NCBI RefSeq assembly: GCF_002831585.1
Contig: NZ_CP025113.1
Location: 7,939,091 to 8,003,090, forward strand
Source of the DNA: Bradyrhizobium sp. SK17
GTDB taxonomy: Bacteria; Pseudomonadota; Alphaproteobacteria; Rhizobiales; Xanthobacteraceae
Length of the DNA stretch: 64,000 bases
Reading direction: 5' to 3'
Position numbers and translations under genes: made by a program. The notes beneath the pieces are model-generated. The model saw nothing but the letters and a program-made list of their open reading frames with translations. It did no database searches and was not told where the DNA came from. This document shows, piece after piece, positions 45,434-53,792 of this stretch. How positions within the stretch are numbered: position 1 is the first letter of the stretch; each line of letters starts with the position of its first letter.

Positions 45434-46822
45434 ATGCGCTCTCGCCGCTCGATTGCCCTGCTCGCTGCCGCCTTTGTCTCCACGATCCCGTTGTCGGGCG
45501 CCGGCCTCCGCGCCCAGACCACCGTCACCTCGGAACGCCCCGCGAGCTTCACGCTCGACAACGGGTTGCAGGTGGTGGTGATCCCCGATCACCGCACGCC
45601 GGTCGTGACGCAGATGATCTGGTACAAGGTCGGCTCGGCCGACGAGACGCCCGGCAAATCGGGGCTCGCGCATTTCCTCGAACATCTGATGTTCAAGGGC
45701 ACCTCCAAGCATCCGGCCGGCGAGTTCTCGCAGACCGTGCTGCGCGTCGGCGGCAACGAGAACGCCTTCACCTCGACCGACTACACCGGCTACTTCCAGC
45801 GCGTGCCGCGCGATCAGCTCGCCTCCATGATGGAGTTCGAGGCCGACCGCATGACCGGCCTGATCCTCAAGGACGAGAACGTGCTGCCCGAACGCGACGT
45901 CGTGCTCGAAGAGTACAACATGCGGGTCGCCAACAACCCGGACGCGCGGCTGACCGAACAGATCATGGCCGCGCTCTATCTCAACCATCCCTACGGCCGG
46001 CCGGTGATCGGCTGGCATCAGGAGATCGAGAAGCTCGACCGCGAGGATGCGCTCGCCTTCTACCGGCGCTTCTACGCTCCGAACAACGCGATCCTGGTGA
46101 TCGCCGGCGACGTCGACGTCAAGGACATCCGCCCGCTGGTCGAGAAGAATTTCGGCCCGATCCCGGCCCAGCGCGCGATCCCCGAGAAGCGCATCCGGCC
46201 GCAGGAGCCGACGCCGGCCGCACCGCGCACCGTGACGCTGTCGGATCCGCGCGTCGAACAGCCCGGACTGCGCCGCTACTATCTGGTGCCGTCGGCAACG
46301 ACCGCGGCAGCAGGCGAGAGCCAGGCGCTCGACGTGCTTGCGCAATTGATGGGCGGCGGCGCCAACTCCTACCTCTATCGTTCGCTTGTCATCGACAAGG
46401 GCCTCGCGATCTCGACCGGCGCCGGCTATCAGGGCACCGCGCTCGATCCGTCGCAATTCTCGATCTCGGTGACGCCGAAGCCGGGCGTCGCGTTCGCCCA
46501 GATCGAAGATGCGATCGACAAGGTGATCGCCGACCTCGCGCAGAACCCGGCGCGTGCCGAGGATCTCGAACGGGTCAAGACCCAGCTCATTGCGGAAGCG
46601 ATCTACGCCCAGGACAACCAGGCGACGCTGGCACGCTGGTATGGCGGAGCGCTGACCACCGGGCTCAGCATCGACGACATCAGGAGCTGGCCGGATCGGA
46701 TCCGCGCGGTGACCGCCGAGCAGGTGCGCGCTGCTGCCGCCACCTGGCTCGACAAGAAGCGGTCGGTGACCGGCTATCTGATCAAGGATACTGCGCCGAA
46801 ACGCGAGGAGAAGCGCTCGTGA
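45434..46822 (+). CDS. M16 family zinc peptidase, catalytic subunit
   Basis: 462 residues with a signal peptide (about 1-27), so periplasmic. The inverted zinc motif HFLEH is in GLAHFLEHLMFKG, and the distal ligand Glu is in VLEEYNMRV. The C-terminal half has the non-catalytic M16 domain (GGANSYLYRSLVIDKGLA). ATG 45434 has AAGGA five bases upstream. It overlaps a second M16 gene that lacks the zinc motif; the two probably form an active/inactive heterodimer like mitochondrial processing peptidase and paired bacterial M16B enzymes. Confidence 0.95.
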   Translation: MRSRRSIALLAAAFVSTIPLSGAGLRAQTTVTSERPASFTLDNGLQVVVIPDHRTPVVTQMIWYKVGSADETPGKSGLAHFLEHLMFKGTSKHPAGEFSQTVLRVGGNENAFTSTDYTGYFQRVPRDQLASMMEFEADRMTGLILKDENVLPERDVVLEEYNMRVANNPDARLTEQIMAALYLNHPYGRPVIGWHQEIEKLDREDALAFYRRFYAPNNAILVIAGDVDVKDIRPLVEKNFGPIPAQRAIPEKRIRPQEPTPAAPRTVTLSDPRVEQPGLRRYYLVPSATTAAAGESQALDVLAQLMGGGANSYLYRSLVIDKGLAISTGAGYQGTALDPSQFSISVTPKPGVAFAQIEDAIDKVIADLAQNPARAEDLERVKTQLIAEAIYAQDNQATLARWYGGALTTGLSIDDIRSWPDRIRAVTAEQVRAAAATWLDKKRSVTGYLIKDTAPKREEKRS

Positions 46823-48183
46823 TCTATTCCCTCACCCGACGTGCGGCGCTGATCGGCGGCGCCTGCGCCGCGATGCTGGCGATGTCATCGGCGCCATCGC
46901 AGGCCGCCGCCAAGATCCAGCGGCTGGTGTCGCCCGGCGGCATCGAAGCCTGGTTCGTACAGGATGCGACCGTGCCGCTGATCGCGATGGAATATTCCTT
47001 CAGCGGCGGCGCCAGCCAGGACCCGCCCGGCAAGCCCGGCGTCGGCAATCTGGTCGCCGACCTGCTCGACGAGGGTTCCGGCGATCTCGATTCCAAGACC
47101 TATCACGAGCGGCTCGAGCGCCGCGCCATCGAGCTCAGCTTCCAGGCGAACCGCGATCAATTCCGCGGCTCGCTGCGCATGCTCAAGGACAACAAGGACG
47201 AGGCCTACGACCTGCTGCGGATGGCGCTGACCTCGCCGCGGTTCGAGCCGAAGGATGTCGAGCGGATCCGCGCCCAGACGATCTCGAACCTGCGCCGCGA
47301 ATCGACCAATCCGTCGACGCTGGCCGGCCGCAAGTTCCTCGAACTGGCATTCGGCGATCATCCCTATGCCCGGACGGCCACCGGCACGCTCGAAAGCGTG
47401 CCGACCATCGAGATCTCCGACCTCAAGGACTATGTCCGCCGCATCATCGCCAAGGATACGCTGCGCATCGCTGTCGTCGGCGACGTCGACCCCGATACGC
47501 TCGGCAAGCTGCTCGACAAGACGTTCGGCAGCCTGCCGGCGAAGGCCGAGCTGACGCCGATACCCGATGTCGTCGCGACCAAGCCGCCGCAGCGCGCCTT
47601 CGTGCCGCTCGACGTGCCGCAGACCGTCGTCACCTTCGGCGGCCCCGGCATCAACCGGCACGACCCGGATTTCATGCCCGCCTATGTGGTGAACCACATT
47701 CTCGGCGGCGGCGGGTTGTCGTCGCGGCTCTACAAGGAAGTGCGCGAGAAGCGCGGCCTGGCCTATTCGATCTACGAGGCGCTGCTCTGGATGGATCACT
47801 CGGCGCTGTTCATCGGCAACACCGGCACCCGTGCCGACCGCGCCGGCGAGACCGTCGATGCGATCGATACCGAAGTCCGCCGCATCGCCGAGCAGGGTCC
47901 GACACAGCAGGAGCTCGACGAGGCGAAGTCCTATCTGAAGGGCTCGCAGATGCTGGCACTCGACACCTCCTCCAAGCTCGCGCAGGCGATGCTGCAATAC
48001 CAGCTCGACAAGCTGCCGATCGACTACATCGAGAAGCGCAACGCCATCGTCGATGCGGTGACGCTCGACGACGCCAAGCGGGTCGCCAAGAAGCTCTGGG
48101 GCAACGGCCTGCTCACCGTGATCGTCGGCCGCGCCCCGCAAGCCGCCGCCCAGCCGGCGTCCGCGCCGCCAAAGGCGAACTGA
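46819..48183 (+). CDS. M16 family peptidase-like protein, zinc site lost
   Basis: 454 residues from GTG 46819, overlapping the upstream stop by four bases, with GAGGAG in front. Signal peptide (about 1-31, ending QAAA). The position of HxxEH reads VADLLDEGSGD, so no metal site. The substrate-binding motif of the second M16 domain is intact (GGGGLSSRLYKEVREKRGLAYS). It is therefore the structural partner of the catalytic subunit. The tail is Ala/Pro-rich. Confidence 0.93.
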   Translation: MIYSLTRRAALIGGACAAMLAMSSAPSQAAAKIQRLVSPGGIEAWFVQDATVPLIAMEYSFSGGASQDPPGKPGVGNLVADLLDEGSGDLDSKTYHERLERRAIELSFQANRDQFRGSLRMLKDNKDEAYDLLRMALTSPRFEPKDVERIRAQTISNLRRESTNPSTLAGRKFLELAFGDHPYARTATGTLESVPTIEISDLKDYVRRIIAKDTLRIAVVGDVDPDTLGKLLDKTFGSLPAKAELTPIPDVVATKPPQRAFVPLDVPQTVVTFGGPGINRHDPDFMPAYVVNHILGGGGLSSRLYKEVREKRGLAYSIYEALLWMDHSALFIGNTGTRADRAGETVDAIDTEVRRIAEQGPTQQELDEAKSYLKGSQMLALDTSSKLAQAMLQYQLDKLPIDYIEKRNAIVDAVTLDDAKRVAKKLWGNGLLTVIVGRAPQAAAQPASAPPKAN

Positions 48184-48230
48184 CGCGCACTCGAAGTGCG
48201 GCCCTCCTTCATTCACAGCACCGTTGTGGC

Positions 48231-48381
48231 CACCCCTCTCCCCACCCTCCCCCGCAAGGGGGGAGGAAGCCCGAGAGGTGTGCTCTCCTCACATCACTGC
48301 TGACATTCAAGCTTGGATCGTCAGGGACGCACCGGCGCGCGGGCTCCCTCCCCTTGCGGGGGAGGGTTGGGGAGAGGGGTG
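48231..48381. repeat. REP-like intergenic repeat, family D (copy 3)
   Basis: CACCCCTCTCCCCACCCTCCCCCGCAAGGGGGGAGG at the left and CTCCCTCCCCTTGCGGGGGAGGGTTGGGGAGAGGGGTG at the right are full inverted arms about 80 bases apart. It fills most of the gap between the second M16 gene and arfB. Nothing else is supported in 48184-48487. Confidence 0.8.
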
Positions 48382-48487
48382 AGCCGCAGGCTCAGACAGC
48401 AGACGTAACCGCCCCATCAACACCACCCAAGCGGAGCCAAACCCGCTATCTTGCGGCCAGCCGATTCTTCCCTCACCGGGTGCTGTC

Positions 48488-48907
48488 ATGCTGCGGGTGT
48501 CCCGCGACCTTACGATCGACGAGAACGACATTGAGATTGTGTTTGTCCGCGCCTCCGGTCCGGGCGGACAGAACGTCAACAAGGTCTCGACCGCGGCACA
48601 GCTCCGCTTCGACACGACGAAGATCGCGCTGCCGGCGGACGCGGCGCAACGGCTGGCGCGGCTGGCCGGCAGCCGCATGACCAAGGACGGCGTGATAGTG
48701 ATCCAGGCGTTCCGGTTCCGCACCCAGGAACGCAACCGGGCCGATGCGATCGAGCGACTGCTCGAGATGTTGAAGGAAGCGATGGTGCGGCCGACGCCGC
48801 GACGGCCGACCAAGCCGACGCTCGGCTCCAAGCAGCGCCGGCTCGAGGGCAAGAAACGCCGCAGCGACATCAAGGCCGGTCGCGGCACACGGCGTTTCGA
48901 CGATTGA
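48488..48907 (+). CDS. arfB: Alternative ribosome-rescue factor, aminoacyl-tRNA hydrolase
   Basis: 139 residues of the ArfB/YaeJ (ICT1-like) family. The catalytic GGQ is in VRASGPGGQNVNKVSTA; the basic C-terminal tail that enters the mRNA channel is present (KPTLGSKQRRLEGKKRR, SDIKAGRGTRR). It releases peptides from ribosomes stalled without a stop codon. Confidence 0.96.
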   Translation: MLRVSRDLTIDENDIEIVFVRASGPGGQNVNKVSTAAQLRFDTTKIALPADAAQRLARLAGSRMTKDGVIVIQAFRFRTQERNRADAIERLLEMLKEAMVRPTPRRPTKPTLGSKQRRLEGKKRRSDIKAGRGTRRFDD

Positions 48908-49056
48908 GGAACGCCGGATACGGCGCGTAGACCGCCGGGCGGCCATGTCCACCGTACCGGTTCCGCTGGCCGGTTTTGTTCTGCGGTGAAACAGCCCGCT
49001 ACTACCACCGGCAGTTTTCGGCCTCCTACAGTCACTGCAAACAAGCGGTGGTGTGG

Positions 49057-49482
49057 ATGACAAGACTGCGCGCACGACTGTCGACCGGGCTTGCGATCGG
49101 GCTTGCGATCGGGCTCGGATTTTGCAGCGCGATGCTTGCAGTGCAAATCGCGGCAGCGCAAATGCCCTTGCCAGCCGCCAAGCCGCCTGACGGCCCGACG
49201 CTGTTCAAGCAGCAATGCGCGACCTGCCACACCAACAACGCATCCGATCCCGTGCGACAGGGACCGTCGCTGTTCAAGGTGGTCGGTCGCCATGCCGGCA
49301 AGGCCGACGGTTTCAAATATTCCGCAGGCTTCGCCAAGGCCGATTTCGTCTGGGACGACGCTCACCTCGATGCCTGGCTGACCAATCCGCAAGAGCTGAT
49401 CCCCGGCGCCGTGATGGCCTATCGGCAGGCCAAGCCGGAGACCCGCGCCATGATCATCGCCTATCTGAAGGAGCTGAACTGA
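49057..49482 (+). CDS. Class I c-type cytochrome
   Basis: 141 residues from ATG 49057. A signal peptide (about 1-35, ending AAAQ) precedes a single haem-c domain: CATCH haem site in FKQQCATCHTNN, GPSLFKVVGRHAGK, and the sixth-ligand Met probably in PGAVMAYRQAKPE. It resembles cytochrome c2/c550 of rhizobia. It ends directly at the start of the glyoxalase gene and is followed by a Tat-exported subunit and a GMC dehydrogenase, so it may take electrons from them; that link is inferred from gene order. Confidence 0.92.
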   Translation: MTRLRARLSTGLAIGLAIGLGFCSAMLAVQIAAAQMPLPAAKPPDGPTLFKQQCATCHTNNASDPVRQGPSLFKVVGRHAGKADGFKYSAGFAKADFVWDDAHLDAWLTNPQELIPGAVMAYRQAKPETRAMIIAYLKELN

Positions 49483-49878
49483 ATGGCGAAACCCGTGCAT
49501 TCGATGATCCGCGTGTTCGACGAGGCCAAGGCGCTCGACTTCTATCACCGCGCCTTCGGGCTGGAGATCGCCGACAATCTGCGCTTTGCCGATTTCGCGC
49601 TGATCTATCTGCGCCATCCGTCGTCGCCGTTCGAGGTCGAGCTCACGGTGAATTTCGACCGCAAGGAGCCCTACGCGCTCGGCGACGGCTACGGCCATCT
49701 CGCCGTCGTCGTCGATGACGTCGATGCCGAGCACGCGCGCTTCGAGCAGGAGAAGCTGTCGCCGGGGCCGCTGCGTGACTTCAAGCATGACGGCAAGACG
49801 CTGGCGCGCTTCTTCTTCGTCGCAGATCCCGACGGCTACAAGATCGAGGTGATCCAGCGCGGCGGGCGCTTCGGCTAA
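49483..49878 (+). CDS. VOC family glyoxalase
   Basis: 131 residues with the glyoxalase I pattern. Metal-ligand positions fit His in VHSMIRVFD, Glu in FEVELTVN, His in GYGHLAVVV and Glu in YKIEVIQ. The N-terminus MIRVFDEAKALDFYHRAFGLE and the ADPDGYKIEVIQR end are typical of lactoylglutathione lyase. It starts in the base after the cytochrome stop, so it is cotranscribed with it. Its place in a dehydrogenase cluster is unusual. Confidence 0.92.
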   Translation: MAKPVHSMIRVFDEAKALDFYHRAFGLEIADNLRFADFALIYLRHPSSPFEVELTVNFDRKEPYALGDGYGHLAVVVDDVDAEHARFEQEKLSPGPLRDFKHDGKTLARFFFVADPDGYKIEVIQRGGRFG

Positions 49879-49910
49879 CTCAATCATAAAAATGATCTAC
49901 GGAGGAAACC

Positions 49911-50459
49911 ATGAGAGAAATCGATCGACGCAGCAGATATGACCGGCGCGTGTTTCTCAAAGGCGCGGCGGCCACCGCACCGGCGGTCGCGATCGCGACA
50001 TCGACCGGGCTCGGCATCACCGATGCGTGGGCCGACGAAGCCGGCACGCTGACGCCGGCGACCATGAAGACGCTGTTGAAGATGGCGCGCGACATCTATC
50101 CGCACGATTTCCTCGGCGACAGTTACTACATCACGGCGGTCAAGCCGTGGGACGACAAGGCCGCCAAGGACCCGGCGGTCAAGTCGCTGATCAATGACGG
50201 CGTCGCGCGGCTCGATCAGGAGGCCAACGACCGCCACAAGATGCCCTACGCGCAGGTCGCCTGGGAGAACGATCGCGTCGCGCTGCTGCAACGGATCGAG
50301 GAGAGCGCGTTCTTCCAGAAGATCCGCGGCGACCTCGTCGTCTCGCTCTACAATAACAAGGAGGTATGGCCGCGGTTCGGCTACGAGGGCTCCTCCGCCG
50401 AGCATGGCGGCTACATCAAGCGCGGCTTCGCCGATATCGACTGGCTGCCCAAGGCCTGA
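49911..50459 (+). CDS. Tat-exported small subunit, gluconate 2-dehydrogenase subunit 3-like
   Basis: 182 residues. A twin-arginine signal (YDRRVFLKGAAA, hydrophobic stretch, ADE cleavage region) is followed by a helical domain: TMKTLLKMARDIYPHDFLGD, AQVAWENDRVALLQRIEES, FFQKIRGDLVVSLYNN and EVWPRFGYEGSSAEHGGYI. This is the pattern of the gamma subunit that carries a partner FAD enzyme through the Tat system. The GMC oxidoreductase 29 bases downstream has no signal of its own, which fits such hitch-hiker export. Substrate unknown. Confidence 0.85.
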   Translation: MREIDRRSRYDRRVFLKGAAATAPAVAIATSTGLGITDAWADEAGTLTPATMKTLLKMARDIYPHDFLGDSYYITAVKPWDDKAAKDPAVKSLINDGVARLDQEANDRHKMPYAQVAWENDRVALLQRIEESAFFQKIRGDLVVSLYNNKEVWPRFGYEGSSAEHGGYIKRGFADIDWLPKA

Positions 50460-50488
50460 ATCGGACAACGAACGCTCGGGAGGACACA

Positions 50489-52057
50489 ATGGCAAAATTC
50501 GATCTGAATGACAGCGGCGTTGTCGTGATCGTCGGCTCCGGTGCCGGCGGCGGAACGCTCGGCAATGAACTGGCGCAGAAGGGCATCAAGGTGGTGATCC
50601 TGGAGGCCGGCCCGCGCATCGAGAACCAGGACTTCATCAACGATGAATGGGACAGTTTTTCCCAGCTCGCCTGGTCGGATGCGCGCACCACGTCGGGGAC
50701 CTGGCGCGTCCACAAGGACTTCCCCAATCTGCCGGCCTGGATCGTCAAGGCGGTCGGCGGCTCGACCACGCATTGGGCCGGCGCGTCGCTGCGCTTCGAC
50801 GAGCACGAGTTCAAGATCAAGTCGGCCTATGGCGGCATCCCCGGCGCCAATCTCTTGGACTGGCCGATCACGCTCGCCGAGATGGAGCCGTGGTACGCCA
50901 AGGCCGAGGACAAGATGGGCGTCACCCGCACCAACGGCATCCCCGGGCTGCCCGGCAACAATAACTTCAAGGTGCTTGAGGCCGGCGCCAAGAAGCTCGG
51001 CTACAAGGAGGTGCACACCGGGCGGATGGCGATCAACAGCGAGCCGCGCGACGGCCGCGGCTCCTGCCAGCAGATCGGCTTCTGCTTCCAGGGCTGCAAG
51101 TCGGGCGCCAAATGGTCGACGCTCTACACCGAGATCCCGAAGGGCGAAGCCACCGGCAATCTCGAGGTGCGCCCAAGCAGCATGGTGATCAAGATCGAGC
51201 ATGACCAGTCCGGCAAGGTCACCGGCGTGGTCTATGCCGATGCGAGCGGCGCGATGCAGCGCCAGAAGGCGCGCGTGGTCGCGGTCGCCGGCAATTCGAT
51301 CGAGAGCCCGCGGCTGTTGCTCAACAGCGCCTCCAGCATGTTCCCGGACGGGCTCGCCAATTCATCGGGCCAGGTCGGCCGCAACTACATGCGGCACATG
51401 ACCGGCAGCGTGTATGCGAGCTTCGAGAAGTCGGTGCACATGTATCGCGGCACCACGATGGCCGGCATCATCCGCGACGAGGCTGCGAACAACCCGAAGC
51501 GCGGCTTCGTCGGCGGCTACGAGATGGAGACGCTGTCGCTCGGCCTGCCCTTCATGGCCGCGTTCCTCAACCCCGGCGCCTGGGGCCGCAGCTTCACCGG
51601 CGCGATGGAGGGCTATCCGCGGATGGCCGGGATGTGGCTGGTCGGCGAGGACATGCCGCAGGAGACCAACCGCATCACGCTCGATCCGAAGGTCAAGGAC
51701 AAGTTCGGCATGCCGGTCGCCAGCGTGCATTTCGACGATCACCCCAACGATCTCGCGATGCGCGATCACGCCTACAAGCAGGGCTCCGCGGTGTACGAGG
51801 CGGTCGGCGCCACCGTGACCTATCCGACGCCGCCCTATCCCTCGACCCACAACATGGGCACCAACCGGATGAGCGAGAAGCCGCGCGACGGCGTGGTCAA
51901 CAAGTTCGGCCAAACCCACGACGTCAAGAACCTGTTCGTGTCCGACGGCAGCCAGTTCACATCAGGCGCGGCGTGCAATCCGACGCTGACGATCGTGTCG
52001 CTGGCGATCCGCCAGGCCGATCACATCGCCGGCGCGATGCAGCGCAAGGAGATCTAG
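50489..52057 (+). CDS. GMC family FAD-dependent dehydrogenase
   Basis: 522 residues from ATG 50489 with GGGAGG upstream. FAD loop VVIVGSGAGGGTLGNELAQ with ILEAGPR; KAVGGSTTHWAG is the second GMC signature; the active-site His is in STHNMGTNRMS and the Asn in FTSGAACNPTLTIVSLAIRQ. It belongs to the choline/gluconate-dehydrogenase side of GMC. No signal peptide, so it is probably exported with the Tat-tagged subunit upstream and oxidises a sugar or alcohol in the periplasm. Electron acceptor probably a c-type cytochrome. Confidence 0.93.
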   Translation: MAKFDLNDSGVVVIVGSGAGGGTLGNELAQKGIKVVILEAGPRIENQDFINDEWDSFSQLAWSDARTTSGTWRVHKDFPNLPAWIVKAVGGSTTHWAGASLRFDEHEFKIKSAYGGIPGANLLDWPITLAEMEPWYAKAEDKMGVTRTNGIPGLPGNNNFKVLEAGAKKLGYKEVHTGRMAINSEPRDGRGSCQQIGFCFQGCKSGAKWSTLYTEIPKGEATGNLEVRPSSMVIKIEHDQSGKVTGVVYADASGAMQRQKARVVAVAGNSIESPRLLLNSASSMFPDGLANSSGQVGRNYMRHMTGSVYASFEKSVHMYRGTTMAGIIRDEAANNPKRGFVGGYEMETLSLGLPFMAAFLNPGAWGRSFTGAMEGYPRMAGMWLVGEDMPQETNRITLDPKVKDKFGMPVASVHFDDHPNDLAMRDHAYKQGSAVYEAVGATVTYPTPPYPSTHNMGTNRMSEKPRDGVVNKFGQTHDVKNLFVSDGSQFTSGAACNPTLTIVSLAIRQADHIAGAMQRKEI

Positions 52058-52157
52058 AGCCTTTCCCGTTCCTATGGAATCGGAACGGGGCTCTAGGTTC
52101 TTGTCTTGACGCGTTTTCTTCACGCGAACCGGTATCCACTTCGCTCGAAAACGCTCT
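52056..52157. repeat. Intergenic repeat, family B (copy 2, reversed)
   Basis: Reverse complement of the unit at 11445: starts AGAGCCTTTCCCGTTCC, contains GGAATCGGAACGGGGCTCT, AGGTTCTTGTCTTGACGCG, TTTTCTTCACGCGAACCGG and ends CGCTCGAAAACGCTCT. It begins at the stop codon of the GMC gene and precedes that gene's terminator. Confidence 0.8.
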
Positions 52158-52175
52158 AAGATCCCTCGAACTGAA

Positions 52176-52211
52176 GCGGCCTTGTCCTGCACGGGACAAG
52201 GCCGCTTTTTT
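52176..52211 (+). terminator. Intrinsic terminator after the GMC gene
   Basis: Stem GCGGCCTTGTCC / GGGACAAGGCCGC with a 5-base loop, followed by TTTTTT (52206-52211). It lies about 120 bases after the stop codon, beyond the family B repeat, and closes the cytochrome-to-GMC unit. Confidence 0.9.
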
Positions 52212-52236
52212 CTTGCGCGGTTGATTTGCGCTGAAA

Positions 52237-52461
52237 CTATTCCGCGGCATCCATGCAGCCGGGCGAAAGGGTGGCGAGGAATTTGGCCAAGGTCATACCT
52301 TCCTTGGCCGCGATCTCCTCGAGCGTATCCCAGAACGACATTTCCAGCCGGATCAAGGTGCAATGGTCGTCGATCCGCAACGATCGGGTCTGCGATCCAT
52401 CGTCGCGTTGCGCGCCGTCGCGCTCGCGATGGCTAACGCATCGGATTCCCGGCAACGACAT
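52237..52461 (-). pseudogene. Shortened copy of a ribbon-helix-helix gene
   Basis: By eye, bases 52270-52396 match 59924-60050 with about 8 mismatches in 127. The encoded SQTRSLRIDDHC, LIRLEMSFWDTLEEIAAKEG and MTLAKFLATL repeat the intact protein at 59768. The next 41 codons are missing in frame, and both copies end MDAAE. The upstream part has lost the intact copy's ATG and its GGAGGAA ribosome site; the only in-frame ATG is at 52461 without one. Probably a decaying duplicate, though a 74-residue protein is not excluded. Confidence 0.75.
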
Positions 52462-52838
52462 CGATAGCGGAATGGAAACGTAGATAGCGACATGACGGCG
52501 GCAAATGGCCGCATCGAACAGATTTAGGAAATAGGTATGGTCCCAAGGAACGATGAGAAAGCCAAGCTTGGTCTCGCATTGCACAAAATGTGTGTAATTT
52601 TTGGGAGATCTGGGAGCTTGTATACTGGTCAACCCGCCAGTAGGCTTCACTATCGAAAATTGAGTATGGAAAAATACGGCACCAAGCCGCCAGCTCATCC
52701 AAGGAGAGGACGCGCATGATGCCCGGGATTGTTCATTCCGCACACGGTCTTCGGTCGCGCCTTCGCCTCGCCGTGCGTCTGTCCGATGTCAAGCATAGTC
52801 TCCGCTGCCATTCGCGCCGTGACGTCTGGCGCTAGCCG
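52462..52838. other. AT-richer leader of the ABC operon
   Basis: This gap is visibly lower in GC than the rest of the window (for example around 52560-52680). It should carry the promoter of the transporter operon that starts at 52839. No open frame here looks like a real gene. A perfect palindrome within it is listed separately. Confidence 0.55.
52623..52642. promoter_or_regulatory. Palindrome TACTGG-N8-CCAGTA ahead of the ABC operon
   Basis: Perfect 6-base arms with an 8-base spacer, 197 bases upstream of the first permease gene. Twenty bases is a usual size for a TetR-type operator, and a double-TetR regulator ends this cluster, so it is a reasonable candidate for its binding site. This is inference from symmetry and position only. 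Confidence 0.45.
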
Positions 52839-53792
52839 ATGCGTGCCTACATCGTCCGGAGGCTGCTGGCCCTGATCCCGACCCTGATCTTCGCCAGCAT
52901 GATCGTGTTCATCACGGTCAGGCTGATCCCGGGTGACGTGATCGACATGATGCTGAGCCAGAACGACATCGGCGCAGATAAACTGAGCCGTGAGCAGCTC
53001 GAGCACGTGCTCGGCTTCGACCGACCGATGGCGCAACAATACGTGGTGTGGATCTTCGGCATCTTGCGCGGCGATCTCGGCAACTCGTTATGGCGTTCGA
53101 CACCGGTGCTCGACGACATGCTGCAGCGTTTGCCGGTTACTTTCGAACTCGGCCTCCTGGCGCTCATCGTCGCGCTGTCGATCGCGTTGCCGATCGGCGT
53201 TTATTCCGCGATACGGCAGGATACGGCGGGCGACATCATCGCGCGCTCGTTCTCAATCTTGCTGCTGGCGGTACCGAGCTTCTGGCTGGGCACCATGGTG
53301 GTGGTGTTTCCCTCGATCTGGTGGGGTTGGTCACCGGAAGTCAATTATGTTCCCTTCAGCGCGGCCCCGCTGCAGAACCTCAAGCAGATGATCGTGCCGG
53401 CTATCGTGCTGGGCGCGGGTCTCTCCGCCGTGACCATGCGGATGACGCGAACCATGATGCTGGAGGTTCTTCGGCAGGATTACATTCGGACCGCCTGGGC
53501 GAAGGGTCTTCCGGAGCAGTTGGTGGTCATGCGGCACGCGCTGCGCAATGCCCTCATTCCGGTGATCACCCTGATCGGGCTGCAAGCCCCGCTGCTGATC
53601 GGCGGCGCCGTAATCATCGAACAGATCTTCGTCATTCCCGGCATGGGGTCGTTGCTGCTGGAGGCCGTCAACCAGCGTGACTATCCCGTCATCACCGGCG
53701 TGTTTCTGGTGGTCGGTGTTGCCGTGATGCTGATCAACCTGATCGTGGACCTGAGCTATGGCCTGCTCGATCCGCGGGTGAGGCACCGATGA
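52839..53792 (+). CDS. Peptide-type ABC transporter permease (DppB/OppB family)
   Basis: 317-residue inner-membrane permease with about six hydrophobic segments. The N-terminus MRAYIVRRLLALIPTLIFAS is the classic DppB/OppB start, and the EAA loop is in YIRTAWAKGLPEQLVVMRHALRN. It overlaps the next permease by four bases. First gene of a five-gene transporter operon (two permeases, binding protein, two ATPases). Substrate not predictable: peptides, nickel, opines or glycosides are all seen in this class. Confidence 0.95.
   Translation: MRAYIVRRLLALIPTLIFASMIVFITVRLIPGDVIDMMLSQNDIGADKLSREQLEHVLGFDRPMAQQYVVWIFGILRGDLGNSLWRSTPVLDDMLQRLPVTFELGLLALIVALSIALPIGVYSAIRQDTAGDIIARSFSILLLAVPSFWLGTMVVVFPSIWWGWSPEVNYVPFSAAPLQNLKQMIVPAIVLGAGLSAVTMRMTRTMMLEVLRQDYIRTAWAKGLPEQLVVMRHALRNALIPVITLIGLQAPLLIGGAVIIEQIFVIPGMGSLLLEAVNQRDYPVITGVFLVVGVAVMLINLIVDLSYGLLDPRVRHR

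Noticed and set aside
45382..46818. Long open frame running into the second M16 protease from 45382
   Set aside because: The first 479 codons are out of frame with the catalytic M16 gene that fully occupies the same DNA; the real second protein starts at GTG 46819 with its own signal peptide.
52537..52719. 60-codon open frame in the ABC operon leader
   Set aside because: No ribosome site of note, no family features, and it covers the likely promoter and palindrome.
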